From positions 3,383,001 through 3,447,000 of the forward strand of contig OX424563.1 in assembly GCA_949152475.1 (NCBI GenBank): a DNA stretch of 64,000 bases, given 5' to 3'. The notes under the pieces are model-generated. The model had not been told where the DNA came from and did no database searches. It saw nothing but the letters and a program-made list of their open reading frames with translations. Position 1 is the first letter of the stretch; each line of letters begins with the position of its first letter. Source of the DNA: Terebella lapidaria (lineage: Eukaryota > Annelida > Polychaeta > Terebellida > Terebellidae). Positions 25,471 to 36,502 of the stretch are shown piece by piece. The position numbers and the translations under genes were made by a program.

Positions 25471-28400
25471 CTTCCGCCACTTTTGGTTTCCGGACGATAA
25501 CTTTAGATTGCCTTGACGGATCCTCGTCAAATTTTCACCGCAAGTCAGAAATGATATGAGGAAGAACCCTATTCTTTTTGAGCCGGATCGGAGGTCCGTG
25601 AGGTCCGTGAGGATGAAATCAAGGCTAATTTTAAGACTTGGTTTCCGGACGATAACTGGAAAAATATTTACGCAATAGTTGCAGAACTCTGCATGGAGGT
25701 TCATATGCCACCAGGGAAGAACCCTGTTGATTTTGGGATCGATCCGTCAAACGACCTTTGACCTAGAGGTCAAAATAATTTTTTGCTGATTCATCCTTGA
25801 GGCTTCCTGCATATCTCGGAAACCGTGCGTCGTAGAGCGAAACGGACGTTATTTTCGGACTCGTCGCCCTAGACAAACATCTCTAGGGTGTACTTTTTTT
25901 TTGATCCGGCTCCGAGGTCCGTGAGGTCCGTGAGGATGAAATCGAGGAACTTGGTTTCCGGACGATAACTCAAAAAATATTCGGGCAATAGTTGCAGAAT
26001 TTTGCACGGAGGTTTATATATCACCAGGGAAGAACCCTATTGATTTTGGGATCGATACCTCAAACGACCTTTGACCTAGAGGTCGAAATAATTTTTTGCT
26101 GAGTCATCCTTGATTCATCCTGCATATCTCGGAAACGGTGCGTCGTAGAGCGAAACGGACGTTATTTTCGGACTCGTCGCCCTAGACAAACATGTCTAAG
26201 GGGTATTATGGATGAACTTTGACCTTGACCTTGAATTTTTTTGCCGAGTCGGCATTTTTCGTTTTCGTCGATATCTCGGAAACGGTGCGTCGTAGAGCGA
26301 AACGGACGTTATTTTCGGACTCGTCGCCCTAGACAAACATGTCTAAGGGGTATTATGGATGAACTTTGACCTTGACCCGAAATTTTTTTGCCGAGTCGGC
26401 ATTTTTCGTTTTCGTCGATATCTCGGAAACGGTGTGTCGTAGAGCGAAACGGACGTTATTTTCGGACTTGTCGCCCTAGACAAACATGTCTAAAGGGTAT
26501 TATGGATGAACTTTGACCTTGACCTTGAATTTTTTTGCCGAGTCGGCATTTTTCGTTTTCGTCGATATCTCGGAAACGGTGCGTCGTAGAGCGAAACGGA
26601 CGTTATTTTCGGACTCGTCGCCCTAGACAAACATGTGTAGATGGTATTATGGATGAACTTTGACCTTGACCCGAAATTTTTTTGCCGAGTCGGCATTTTT
26701 CGTTTTCGTCGATATCTCGGAAACGGTGCTTCGTAGAGCGAAACGGACGTTATTTTCGGAATCGTCGCCCTAGACAAACATGTCTAAGGGGTATTATGGA
26801 TGAAGATTGACCTTGACCCAATTTTTTTTTGCCGAGTCGGCATTTTTCGTTTTCGTCGATATCTCGGAAACGGTGCGTCGTAGAGCGAAACGGACGTTAT
26901 TTTCAGACTCGTCGCCCTAGACTAACATGTCTAAGGGGTATTATTGATGAACTTTGACCTTGACCCGAAATTTTTTTGCCGAGTCTGCATTTTTCGTTTT
27001 CGTCGATATCTCGGAAACGGTGTGTCGTAGAGCGAAACGGACGTTATTTTCGGACTCGTCGCCCTAGACAAACATGTCTAAAGGGTATTAATGCATGAAC
27101 TTTGACCTTGACCCGAAATTTTTTTGCCGAGTCAGCATTTTTCGTTTTCGTCGATATCTCGGAAACGGTGCTTCGTAGAGTGAAACGGACGTTATTTTCG
27201 GACTCGTCGCCCTAGACAAACATGTCTAGATGGTATTATGGATGAACTTTGACCTTGACCCGAAATTTTTTTGCCGAGTCGGCATTTTTCGTTTTCGGCG
27301 ATATCTCGGAAACGGTGCTTCGTAGAGCGAAACGGACGTTATTTTTGGACTCGTCGCCCTAGACAAACATGTCTAATTGGTATTATGGATGAACTTTGAC
27401 CTTGACCCGAAATTTTTTTGCCGAGTCGGCATTTTTCTTTTTCGTCGATATCTAGTATATATTATAAATTAATCATCACACCGAAATGCCTCCAAGGCAT
27501 CTTTAGGCCTTGACGTCTAGTTTATGGTATTTTTACACATTTTTTTGCCCAAATTCACATCTTGCATCTTGTTTTCCAAGAGAATGGATATGGTGACCCC
27601 ATATTTTCTTTTCAGTTTTAGGATGCTGATCAGTTACTCTATAAAATATGTCATTTCGAAGCTCTAGATTTCGTTAATACAGTCATTTATCTTGAAAAAC
27701 TCTTTAATCCCCTCCCCTCACTGTTTGGAGCGGACTACCTTGAGGTGAAGGTCACCACCTCCAGCCATGGCAGGTATGTTACCATAGCAACAAGGTCACT
27801 ACCTCCAGCCACAGCAGGTACATTACCATAGCAACAAGGTCACCTCTCCAGTCATGGCAGATACATCACCATAGCAACTAGGTCACTACCTCCAGCCTCA
27901 GCAAGTATGTTACCATAGCAACAAGGTCATCACCTCAAGCCACAGCTGGAAAGTTACCATAGCGACAAGGTCACCACCTCCAGCCGCGGCAGGTACGTAA
28001 CCATGGCAGTCATAGCAATGAGGTCAGCACCTCCAACCTTGGCAGGTAGGTTACCATAGCAACTATAGCACAAGGTCACCACCTCCAGTCACAGCTTTTA
28101 CATTACCATAGCAACAAGGTCACCAGCTCCAGCCAACGCAGGTAGGTTACCATAGCAACAAGATCACCACCTCCAGCCACAGCAGTTAGGTTACCATAGC
28201 AACAAGGTCACCACCTCCAGCTGCGGCAGGTAGGTTACCATAGTAACAAGATCACAACATCCAGCCACACAGGTACGTTGCCATAGCAACAAGATCACCT
28301 CCAACTGTGGCGTATAGGTTACCATAGCAGCAAGGTCACCACCTCCAGCCACAGCAGGTATGTTTCCATAGCAACAAGATCACCACCTCCAGTCGTGGCG

Positions 28401-30887
28401 GGTAGGTTACCATAGCAACAAGATCACCACCTCCAGCCACGGCAGGTATGTTGCCGTAGCAACAAGATCACCACCTCCAGCCGTGGCAGGTAGGTTACCA
28501 TAGCAACAAGCTAGTCACTTCCTCCAGCCACAGCAGGTATGTTACCATAGCAACAAGGTCACCACCTCCAGCTGCGGCAGGTAGGTTACCATAGTAACAA
28601 GATCACAACATCCAGCCACACAGGTACGTTGCCATAGCAACAAGATCACCTCCAACTGTGGCGTATAGGTTACCATAGCAGCAAAGGTCACCACCTCCAG
28701 CCACAGCAGGTATGTTTCCATAGCAACAAGATCACCACCTCCAGCCGTGGCGGGTAGGTTACCATAGCAACAAGATCACCACCTCCAGCCACGGCAGGTA
28801 TGTTGCCATAGCAACAAGATCACCACCTCCAGCCGTGGCAGGTAGGTTACCATAGCAACAAGCTAGTCACTTCCTCCAGCCACAGCAGGTATGTTACCAT
28901 AGCAACAAGGTCACCACCTCCAGCCATGGCAGGTAGGTTACCATAGCAACGAGGTCACCACCTTCAGCTGCAGCAGGTGTTTTCTGCACACATCATAATA
29001 TGTTTGCTTTTTATGAAGCAGCTTACAAATTTTCGTATGGGATTAAGAAAAATCAACAGACAATATACATGCATCTTGGATATTAAGATATATATACATT
29101 GTAGTACAATATGATGTAATTTTGTTATTTACAGTCCCCAAAGCCCCAGGAGTCCCACCAATGAGTTGTCCTCTGTCGGTATTGCTGAAATGTCCACAAT
29201 TCAGGTGAGGTATATAACAGAATGCATGGAGAAGTACTGTCTCGAAAGCTTACATGTACCACATACTCACTGTCATATAAGCAGCTGATATTGAAGCAAT
29301 GTACATGTAATATCACATTTTCATGCAGGTGTTGGAAAATCAAAATTCCTTATTTCCTGGACCAACTAAGTCTGAGACCGATCATGTTGTTGTATAGATG
29401 ACATCTGCTACCAGCCGCTGGCAATATTCTATTGATTTCTAACTTTGTGTCATACATATCTACATGTATATATGTATTTCTAGCATGCATGCACACTGTA
29501 GCCCATGATCATCAAAGTATCAGGCCAGTTATATTTGAAGGCCAGTGTTGCCATATATATATATATATATATATCGAGTCTCTTGCATGAATTGAGCATA
29601 AATTGTAATTGTCCCAAACCGGAATGGAACTCCACAGTTGTAAATCTATCACACCCCATAATTAAGTTGCAGTGCATATACACACAAAATTGGTTCGCTC
29701 AACAAAAATATTATTAAAAAAATAAAAATAAAAATTAAATAAATTGTAATTTGGAATATCATATGAATTATGCATGTACGAGAATAGTGTAAAGAGAGTG
29801 TACATGTGCATCCAAGCCACTTAAGTGTGTTGATATATGAAAACGGTGATGTCACCACATAAAGAACTTCTATATCAACAAAAGATGTCATTAGAACAGT
29901 GTAGAATACACGTACCTATATGCAAACAAACTATTATCGCATGGACTATTTGTAACAATGTCAACTCCCGGCCAGATTCCTGCCACACTGCACGCAGGTA
30001 TAACGTTACTAGTATGGCGTTAGATTCACGACGATATTTTCCCGCGCAATTTATATCTGGCACACATGCCAATATTATCGACGTGGGCGTCTATTTATTC
30101 ACACGACTCTAGTCACATTCGCCAGTTAGCAGCACTGTATGATATTGAGAATCATACCCTCCACATGTGTTAGACCACTTTGGTTTTCTTTTTCAGGCGG
30201 GGCGCGTTATGCCGCAAGACATCCCCACTGACTGGCTTTGGGATTGGTCCAGAACAGAGTCCCCTTCATCAGTGTAAGGAAACAAAACAAAACATCAACA
30301 GCTAAATAAACAAAAAATGATAGGACAATTCATTGAATAATAATGTGAGAGCGAAAGTGAGGCGTTATGAGGGAGTGAAGTGTTATGAGCAAGTGAAGCG
30401 TTATGATCGAGTGCAGCGTTATGATCAAATGAATGCGTTATGATTGAGTGAAGCGTTATATGATGAGTGAAGCAATATTTCTGACAGGGATTTGAATGGT
30501 TCCAAGCCGAGTGAGACTCGACGGTCGCCCCTCAGTGTCAGGAACACTAAAGTGATGAGAAGTGGACCATTCAGTCTGGAGAACCTGCCTCTCATGATCC
30601 TGACCCACGCTTGCACATTCTTCTTTGGAGCTGCTGTGTATGTAGCGAAGTTTACTGCCCGAATATATCGAGTTATTAAAGATATTTGTTGGATTTATAA
30701 ATACATGTATATGTTCGATAGTAATTAACAATACCGTAATTCCTAATTATTAACCAACAGTAAAATTTATATGGTCAATTGTTGAACAGTTTTGATTGAA
30801 GTTCAATTTTGTCGTTCCAGAATGTTCATATACCTCAAGAAGTACTGTGGATGGTCGTCGGCTGTCAGATCTACGATCGTAGACTAG
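19520..30887 (+). CDS. BNIP3: BNIP3/NIX family mitophagy receptor, 6 exons
   Basis: Exons: 19520-19565, 24651-24840, 29135-29204, 30197-30273, 30488-30637, 30821-30887; all GT-AG and in phase; 199 aa (human BNIP3 194). The protein sits in the outer mitochondrial membrane and recruits LC3/GABARAP for mitophagy. Seen: LIR motif SWVEL (W18-L21), formed across the exon 1/2 junction; HGTMEKLLLEAQKEWSRTSS, matching the vertebrate GDMEKILLDAQ block; DWLWDWS (residues 114-120); RRSPLSVRNTKVMRSGPFS; and a C-terminal transmembrane segment of about residues 163-183 (LMILTHACTFFFGAAVMFIY). In the membrane helix the His (H168) and central Gly (G175) that aid dimerisation are kept, while the other small-residue positions are T and M. 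The BH3-like stretch that precedes WDWS in vertebrates is not recognisable. Intron 2 holds a donor-spanning minisatellite and nested elements. Confidence 0.95.
20488..20992. mobile_element. 505-bp MITE, TA target duplication, Tc1/mariner-like ends
   Basis: The terminal inverted repeats read CAGTACTGATTTCGCAAAAC followed by CTCAC and are flanked by TA on both sides (20486-20487, 20993-20994). The interior has further inverted 'atgctagcatcaaatcgcat' segments, so the element is partly self-complementary. No transposase is present. It lies in BNIP3 intron 1. Confidence 0.8.
22180..23120 (-). mobile_element. LINE 3' fragment (CR1/Jockey-like) in BNIP3 intron 1
   Basis: On the minus strand, FNAMVLPHLNYCSNAWSTTN and LEKLQKRAGRLLLGV (23116-22874) are the familiar region just after the RT domain. 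A second frame follows (YLQGSFKLSSQEHHHRTRAS ... TDFNSLPASIREANS, to about 22578). At least one frameshift separates them (near 22870). The 3' end is an A-rich tail with AATAAAATAAAAATAAAA at about 22180. The 5' limit is not sharp. This is a degraded, heavily 5'-truncated copy of a different family from the 6-9 kb LINE. Confidence 0.8.
24841..25182 (+). repeat. Donor-spanning ('mirage'-like) minisatellite, left part, BNIP3 intron 2
   Basis: The array starts exactly at the exon 2 donor. Each 53-bp unit contains the last bases of exon 2 (CCACCTCCAGCCGCGGCAG) followed by GTACGTAACC, so the 5' splice site is reproduced at 24893, 24946 and 24999, with diverging copies further right. The array is interrupted by an inserted element at 25196 and resumes at about 27750. 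Confidence 0.92.
25196..27738. mobile_element. Inverted-repeat element carrying a nested Helentron-like copy
   Basis: Sequence at 25196-25350 (TAGTCCGCTACAAACA ... ATAGAGTAACTGATCAGCAT ... CTGAAAAGAAAATATGG) recurs in inverted form at 27585-27738. Arms of about 150 bp are imperfect. The Helentron-like copy (25400-27520) sits in the middle. Without it the element would be about 420 bp, i.e. a palindromic MITE. No target duplication was recognised. It splits the BNIP3 minisatellite. Confidence 0.7.
25400..27520 (+). mobile_element. Helentron/Helitron-like element, copy 2
   Basis: Same ends and internal order as copy 1: TTTCGGCAGAAATGCC start, a run of T, two blocks of about 300 bp, nine 148-bp units (about 26203 to 27470) and the 3' hairpins, ending GACGTCTAG before T. 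The CTAG end is canonical for Helitron-type elements. The 148-bp units are more alike here than in copy 1. They contain TGACCTTGA (complement TCAAGGTCA) in all nine units. Confidence 0.75.
27750..28982 (+). repeat. Minisatellite, right part, BNIP3 intron 2; X-box-like motif in each unit
   Basis: This continues the exon-2-donor array, with units of about 43-46 bp: 'ggtcaccacctccagccaca', then 'gcaggta', 'ggttaccatagcaacaa'. About 24 units carry GTTACCATAGCAAC or one-base variants, which fit the RFX/DAF-19 X-box consensus. The segment at about 28204-28556 is repeated nearly unchanged at 28557-28910, showing a recent higher-order duplication of about 355 bp. Confidence 0.9.
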
Positions 30888-33115
30888 TTTCCCGTTCCCT
30901 TGTCTTCTGATCCTTCTGCTGAGAGACTTTCTCAGCCATAACTACCTGCTGAACTCCTCGGATCCCGTCATTACTGAACTTTTTCAAATTCACAGCATGC
31001 GAATTGCAATCCTGATCTTTCCAGCGATGAGGGATTTCTGCATTTCTGATGAAACATATTTTGCATTTTCCATGGATTTGTTGGACCGTATAATTTCAGA
31101 ATTGTTGGATGTTTTTGATCTATACTTGCAACAGTTAGATCAATAAGCGTGTATTTCTCCATGTATATGTGTGGTGATTGCAGAAATTTTATTGTAGAAT
31201 TTTTGTTATGTTTTAAATAAGCATGATTATCATGCATTATGAATCAGTGATGTTTTATGTATAGGCATATATCATTGTGATTTGTATTTACTGAAATTGA
31301 GAATTATATTTGAAAATTGACACCTTGCGAGGGACTTGAGTAACATGCACATAAACGATTGCTATTGTTGACGGTTTTTATGTTGAATGCTACACTTACT
31401 TAGGTTCTTATACACGTTTCTCACTTACTGTAGAACATGTCGTCGACCTATAATTATAGGAAGGAACAATAGAACCTTGACTACCATTGTGTTGGTTCAA
31501 ATGATTCCTGTATGGTTCTTACTGGTATGTTATATTTACATTTAGGTATAATTTCAGAACAGAAATAAGATTGCGAATATCCAATAGAGCAAAACCATTT
31601 CCCACAGCTAACTGCTCGACAGCCCCAGCCAGTTACCATGGGAACCCTACACATAAATAACCTCTGCCATGTAGATTTCATTTCTAGTCTTCTCCTGCAT
31701 ATTTCTGATATATATATTTCATCATGTAAATAACAAATAACTTGTGTATATTCAAGAAATATTTAACTAGTGTTCTGAGATGATAGGTTCTATTTTTTGT
31801 TGCAATATTCAGCCTGCACTGCTGTTCAGGAATACAATTGAGATGAGCAATTTATACATTGTAGAAGACATATCTAGTTGCATTTCTATAATGCCTTGTG
31901 TATTCAAGTATTGATTTATGACAAATATTATACTGTATTATACAAATTTATTTCAGTTTTCATGCTGAGTGCAACAGTCTTCTTCATTGAATACATAGAG
32001 GTTATGTGTATGATGGTTTGTTTATGTATCACTTATGTAAAGGGAGGATTAGTTGACATACATGTACAAAATTCTATGAGGTTTATTAGTTAGAAATATT
32101 ACTTGCTGTTGTACAAGATAATTTACAAATTGTTTTGCATAAAAAATCTTCCAAATCATTTGATTGAATTTGTTATTTCTTTTCGTGCAGGGTAATTTGA
32201 TATTCAACACTATGAACAAATGCTCATTTGAAATGTATCATAGGGTTGCCTAGCCAAAACAAAGCGCACAATTTCTGTGGTATAATTTGGCAATAACGAA
32301 AATTATCAAGTATTCAAGTCTTCAGAATAAAGAGTAAAATGTGGTAATAATTTGTGTACAATGATGATATATAACTATTGTGTTGTATACATACATGTTG
32401 TGTGACACAGAGCATTTTGTCTCCACAGTTACACCGTACAGATGGTTTGCCCATTGTCTCGATATCATTGCCGTATTGGTCCTAATAGAAAAGCGGCGCG
32501 GTAATGCAAGACTCAACATTAGCACGGGTGAAACTAGGTAGATGAAGTTTGAAACAAAATATTAAAGACCATATCATAAGATTATAAGGATAGTTATAAA
32601 GTGAAGAACATGACATTTTTTTCTGCAAAAGTGGGGTCTCTCTTCTATTAGGGCAGGTGCATCTATTACCTATGACCAATACGGTAACCGTTGATGAAAA
32701 GTTCCAGTCAACATTTTCCTGTGTTCCGGCCTTTGTCACTATGACTCTTCGAGTGTATTCCTTCCTTATTGTACAAATGTATATTGTACGACTTTACTAA
32801 ATGTGTTACATCAAACCGTGCTGTATTGTTGGTGGGTTTATTTCACAGGGAACCACAATTTAAGACAATGGTACTAATAAATAAGTGAAATCAGAGGTTT
32901 CAGAAAAATTTCTGGGTGGAAATGTACTATTAATGAAACATGTATGACATTTTCACTGGACACCAATTTGTGAGTGAATATTGTAATTGCTATAGTATAT
33001 GGTTGCCATTGTTTGATGAGATCTGTAAATCAATGTGTGTCATAAGAGATGCCATATAAAGTTTGAATGTGAGCATTCCTGTTTGATGAATAAATATTAC
33101 TTGTGTGTGAAGTGT
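30888..33115 (+). other. BNIP3 3'UTR (probable, about 2.2 kb)
   Basis: No other gene is recognisable after the BNIP3 stop. An AATAAA at 33089-33094 lies in a context suitable for polyadenylation; other AATAAA signals occur earlier (for example near 32325). The 3'UTR length is therefore an inference. The rest is AT-rich and unique-looking. Confidence 0.45.
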
Positions 33116-33661
33116 TCTCAGTCCTCCACTCCCTGACTCAAGTAACTCGTACAATCACTGTAGCTTAACTTGTGAGTACTTCATGTGAGGAGTGACTCCT
33201 TGTCATAGTGAGCCAACAGTCTGGAGTCTCCACCTGACAGATGTCACAATGTACAGTCATGTAGTCAAATCTTACATGAAACCACTCAAACTAAATGTTA
33301 TCTCAGTTTCTCTCAACACATCGAGATAAAAATTTATTTCATGCATCGTCAATCTAAATCAAACATGCTTCTATTAAACCTTTCCATCGTTTTGAACAGA
33401 AAGTTCACGTAATGAGACTAGGTACGATAATTTCCTCCGAAACTGTTGATCTTCCGTGGAAATTCCCACCAAGTCGATTCACTCTGCCTCATAATCAAAC
33501 AAAGGCCTCAGTTGTTGAAGTCGCACAACCCTGCCTATCGACCCTCCGAATTCTGCCATCACAATATCATATCTGCTAGATCGAATGTCAGTAGACTGAG
33601 CGCAAGTCAGACAGGTTGCATCAGAAATACTCTATGTATTTCGGATTGCATCAGAAGAAGG

Positions 33662-34960
33662 GTTTGCGCTGTGCTATAAAGGTTTGCAAAGTGCTAAAAA
33701 AGTTTGTGCCCTGCTAAAAAGGTTTTAAAGGTTTATGCCCTGCTAAAAAGGGTTGTGCCATACGTGCTACAAAAGGTGTATGCTTTGCTAATAAGCTTTG
33801 CGCTGTGCTGAAATGGTTTGTGCCCTGTTAAAACGGTTTGCATCCTGTTATGAAAGTTTGTGCCGTGCTAGAAACTTAGAAAGGTTTGTTCCCTGTTATA
33901 AAGGTTTGCGCCCTGTAACTTTGTGCCTGTTATAAAGGTTTGCGCCATGCTAAAAAGGTTTATGCCCTGTTATAAATGTTTACGCTATGCATGCTACAAA
34001 CATTTGCACCCTGCTTCTAAGGTTTGCGTGTGCTGAAAAGGTGTGTGCCCTGTTAAAGAGGTTTGCACCCTGTTATAAAGGTTTGTGCCTTGCTAAAAAG
34101 GTTTATACAGGTTTGCACAAAGCTTAACAGGATTGTGCGCTGTTTAAAAGATTTGCACCTTGTTATAAATGTTTGCGCCCTGCTAATAAGGTTTGCGTCA
34201 TGCCAAAAACGTTTGTGCCATGCCATAAAGGTTTTTTACCCGGCTATAAAGGATTGTGCAGTGTTAAAAATGTTTGTGCCTTGCTGGAAAGGTTTGTGCC
34301 CTTCTATAAAGGTTTGTGCCTGGATGGAAATGTTTGTGTCTCGCTTAGAACGTTTTTGCCCTGCTAAAAAGGTTTGCGCCCTATTATAAAGTTTTGCGCC
34401 CTGCTAAAAAGGGTTCTGCCCTATTAAAAAGATTTGCACCTTGTTATAAATGTTTGCGCCCAGCTATAAAGGTTTGCACTATACCGAAAACGTTTGTGTC
34501 ATGCTTTTAAAGGTGTTTGCTGGGCTATAAAGGTTTGTGCCAGGTGTAAAGGGTTTGCGCCATGCTTGAAAGGTTTGCACCCAGCTAAAAACGTTTTGTA
34601 CATTGCTAAAAACGTTTTGTACCTTGCTAGAAAGGTTTGTGCCATGCTACAAAGGTTTGCGCCCTATTATAAATGTTCGCGCCGTGCTAAAAAGGGATGT
34701 GCCCTGTTAAAAAGTTGTTATAAATGTTTGCGCCCTGCTGCAAAGGTTTGCGCCATTCCAAAAACTTTATGTCATGCTAGAAAGGTTCGGGCCCTTCTAT
34801 GAAGGTTTGTGCCTGGATGAAAACGTTTGCGCCACTCTAAAAACGTTTTTGCCTTGCTCAAACGGTTTGTGACGGGTGTAAAGGGTTCACGCCATGCTAC
34901 ATGTAGAAAGGTTTGCACCCTGCAAACGTTTTTGGCCTGCTAGAAACTAGTTTCAAAACT
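33662..34960. repeat. Minisatellite, unit about 20 bp (AAGGTTTGTGCCCTGCTAAA), about 60 copies
   Basis: Degenerate units such as 'aaaggtttgtgccctgctat' run for 1.3 kb with point changes and length variation of 19-22 bp. Open frames inside (for example 34063-34389) are repeat by-products. The core AAGGTTTGTGC is shared with the larger 20-bp satellite at 53.9-58.5 kb. Confidence 0.9.
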
Positions 34961-36480
34961 GAAAATAACTATGAAACTGATTTCAAAACTACTCTTAACT
35001 CAGTCATGAATAATGGCAGCATTGGACCCCCATACAATTGGGATACTTGATATTGTTTGTCTGCAGTTGCCAAGGTAACATGTGGTTTGCTGATATTGTA
35101 TCTCGGAACATATGTCTGTTTTAGATGTACTTCAAATGCCAAGATCATAATTATCGATTTATTGAGATACTATCGACAAATAATAAGTCAATAAATAGTA
35201 AAATAAAATTTTAGTTGGGTTGCCCTAATCCTCTTCCGTAACTGACGGCCAAGGTTTAGAGGGGGTCGTGGAGTGTGTTGCAGTAGGTCCACAAAACCTA
35301 ACGGGGTTCTGGTGAAGAACTGAGCTTGAACGACCGGATTTGAGAAAAAGAAGTAATTTTTCATTACATTTTCATTTAATTATATATCACAGAAAGCAAA
35401 ATAAATATTTTGTGACATCGAATGAGCCTGACACTCATCAGTGAAAGAGTTTGATTAGTTATTATGAGTAGAATATAATTTTGTTACGTTCATGTCTTTA
35501 ACCTCGACCTCCGGCATCCTAGACACCCTGAAGACTAGACCCGGACTAGACTAGACTCATGCTTCTTCTCATGGCTACTTGTATGCCTACAGCCAGCAAA
35601 ATTGACCATTACAATCGATCGCAAATATAATAGGCTTAATGTTAAATAATTCACATAAAATATATTTACGTGTAGATGATTATAACATGGATCATTATGA
35701 TACTTGAGTAAAGCTGATAAATGCTCTCCAGGAAAACAACCAAGAATCATTTCTCTTATGGGTAAAGTTCGATAATTTTCACATTATGCATTTATATGTA
35801 ATTTAATAAAATTTCACTGCACTTTCATTGCAAAATTGTGAATACACACCAAGATCTGTTGGTTTTATAATGTATATCTTGGAGATGTTTCGAATTATCA
35901 TGTCAAATGTTTTGCTCTTGGTGGCAATTTTCAATGCACGCATGTGCCATAGACTTTGTTACGATTCCATGAATGACTTGGACTGTGGACGACCTTGAGT
36001 AGTGAGTGACAAGGTCATACCCACTTATTCGGGCTTTAAAACATTTCACTTTTGGACGAAAATTAAGGCTATCTTGGATCATATTTATTGAACTATATTT
36101 GCTGTAAAACACAACAGCGCTTTTCAATATTCCAAAGGGTTACATACATAAATATATAGGTTATCGAAACATAAAATTGGTCCTCAATATTAATACTACA
36201 GAAATAATGTATAGATAACAAACTGTCAAAAAACTTAAAACTAGTTTGAGTATCACAAATCACCGATAATATTCAAGTGAATACTTCCAACGGGTTTATA
36301 TAATATGTTTCTATACAATATATACTCACCACTAGTCGTAGTATTGCAGGGTAATTATATATATATATATATAGTATAAAGACGACAGTAATAGAAATGC
36401 AGTACATCAGCTCAAATAGTAAATAAATACATACACAAAAACGAAAGAGGAAGAGAGAGTTCCAGACTCTACTACATGTT
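34961..36480. other. Intergenic stretch, no gene seen
   Basis: AT-rich, non-repetitive apart from a (TA)n run at about 36356-36374. No open frame resembles a known family. The last part is the likely 3'UTR of the minus-strand sulfotransferase. Confidence 0.4.
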
Positions 36481-36502
36481 GAGTTGAATAGACAGAAACG
36501 TT

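Noticed and set aside
17392-26777. Minus-strand frames with SRATSPKITSVSLYDAPFPRY repeats
   Set aside because: They fall in the 148-bp arrays of the Helentron-like elements; stops and frame changes are spread by unit length and there is no gene context.
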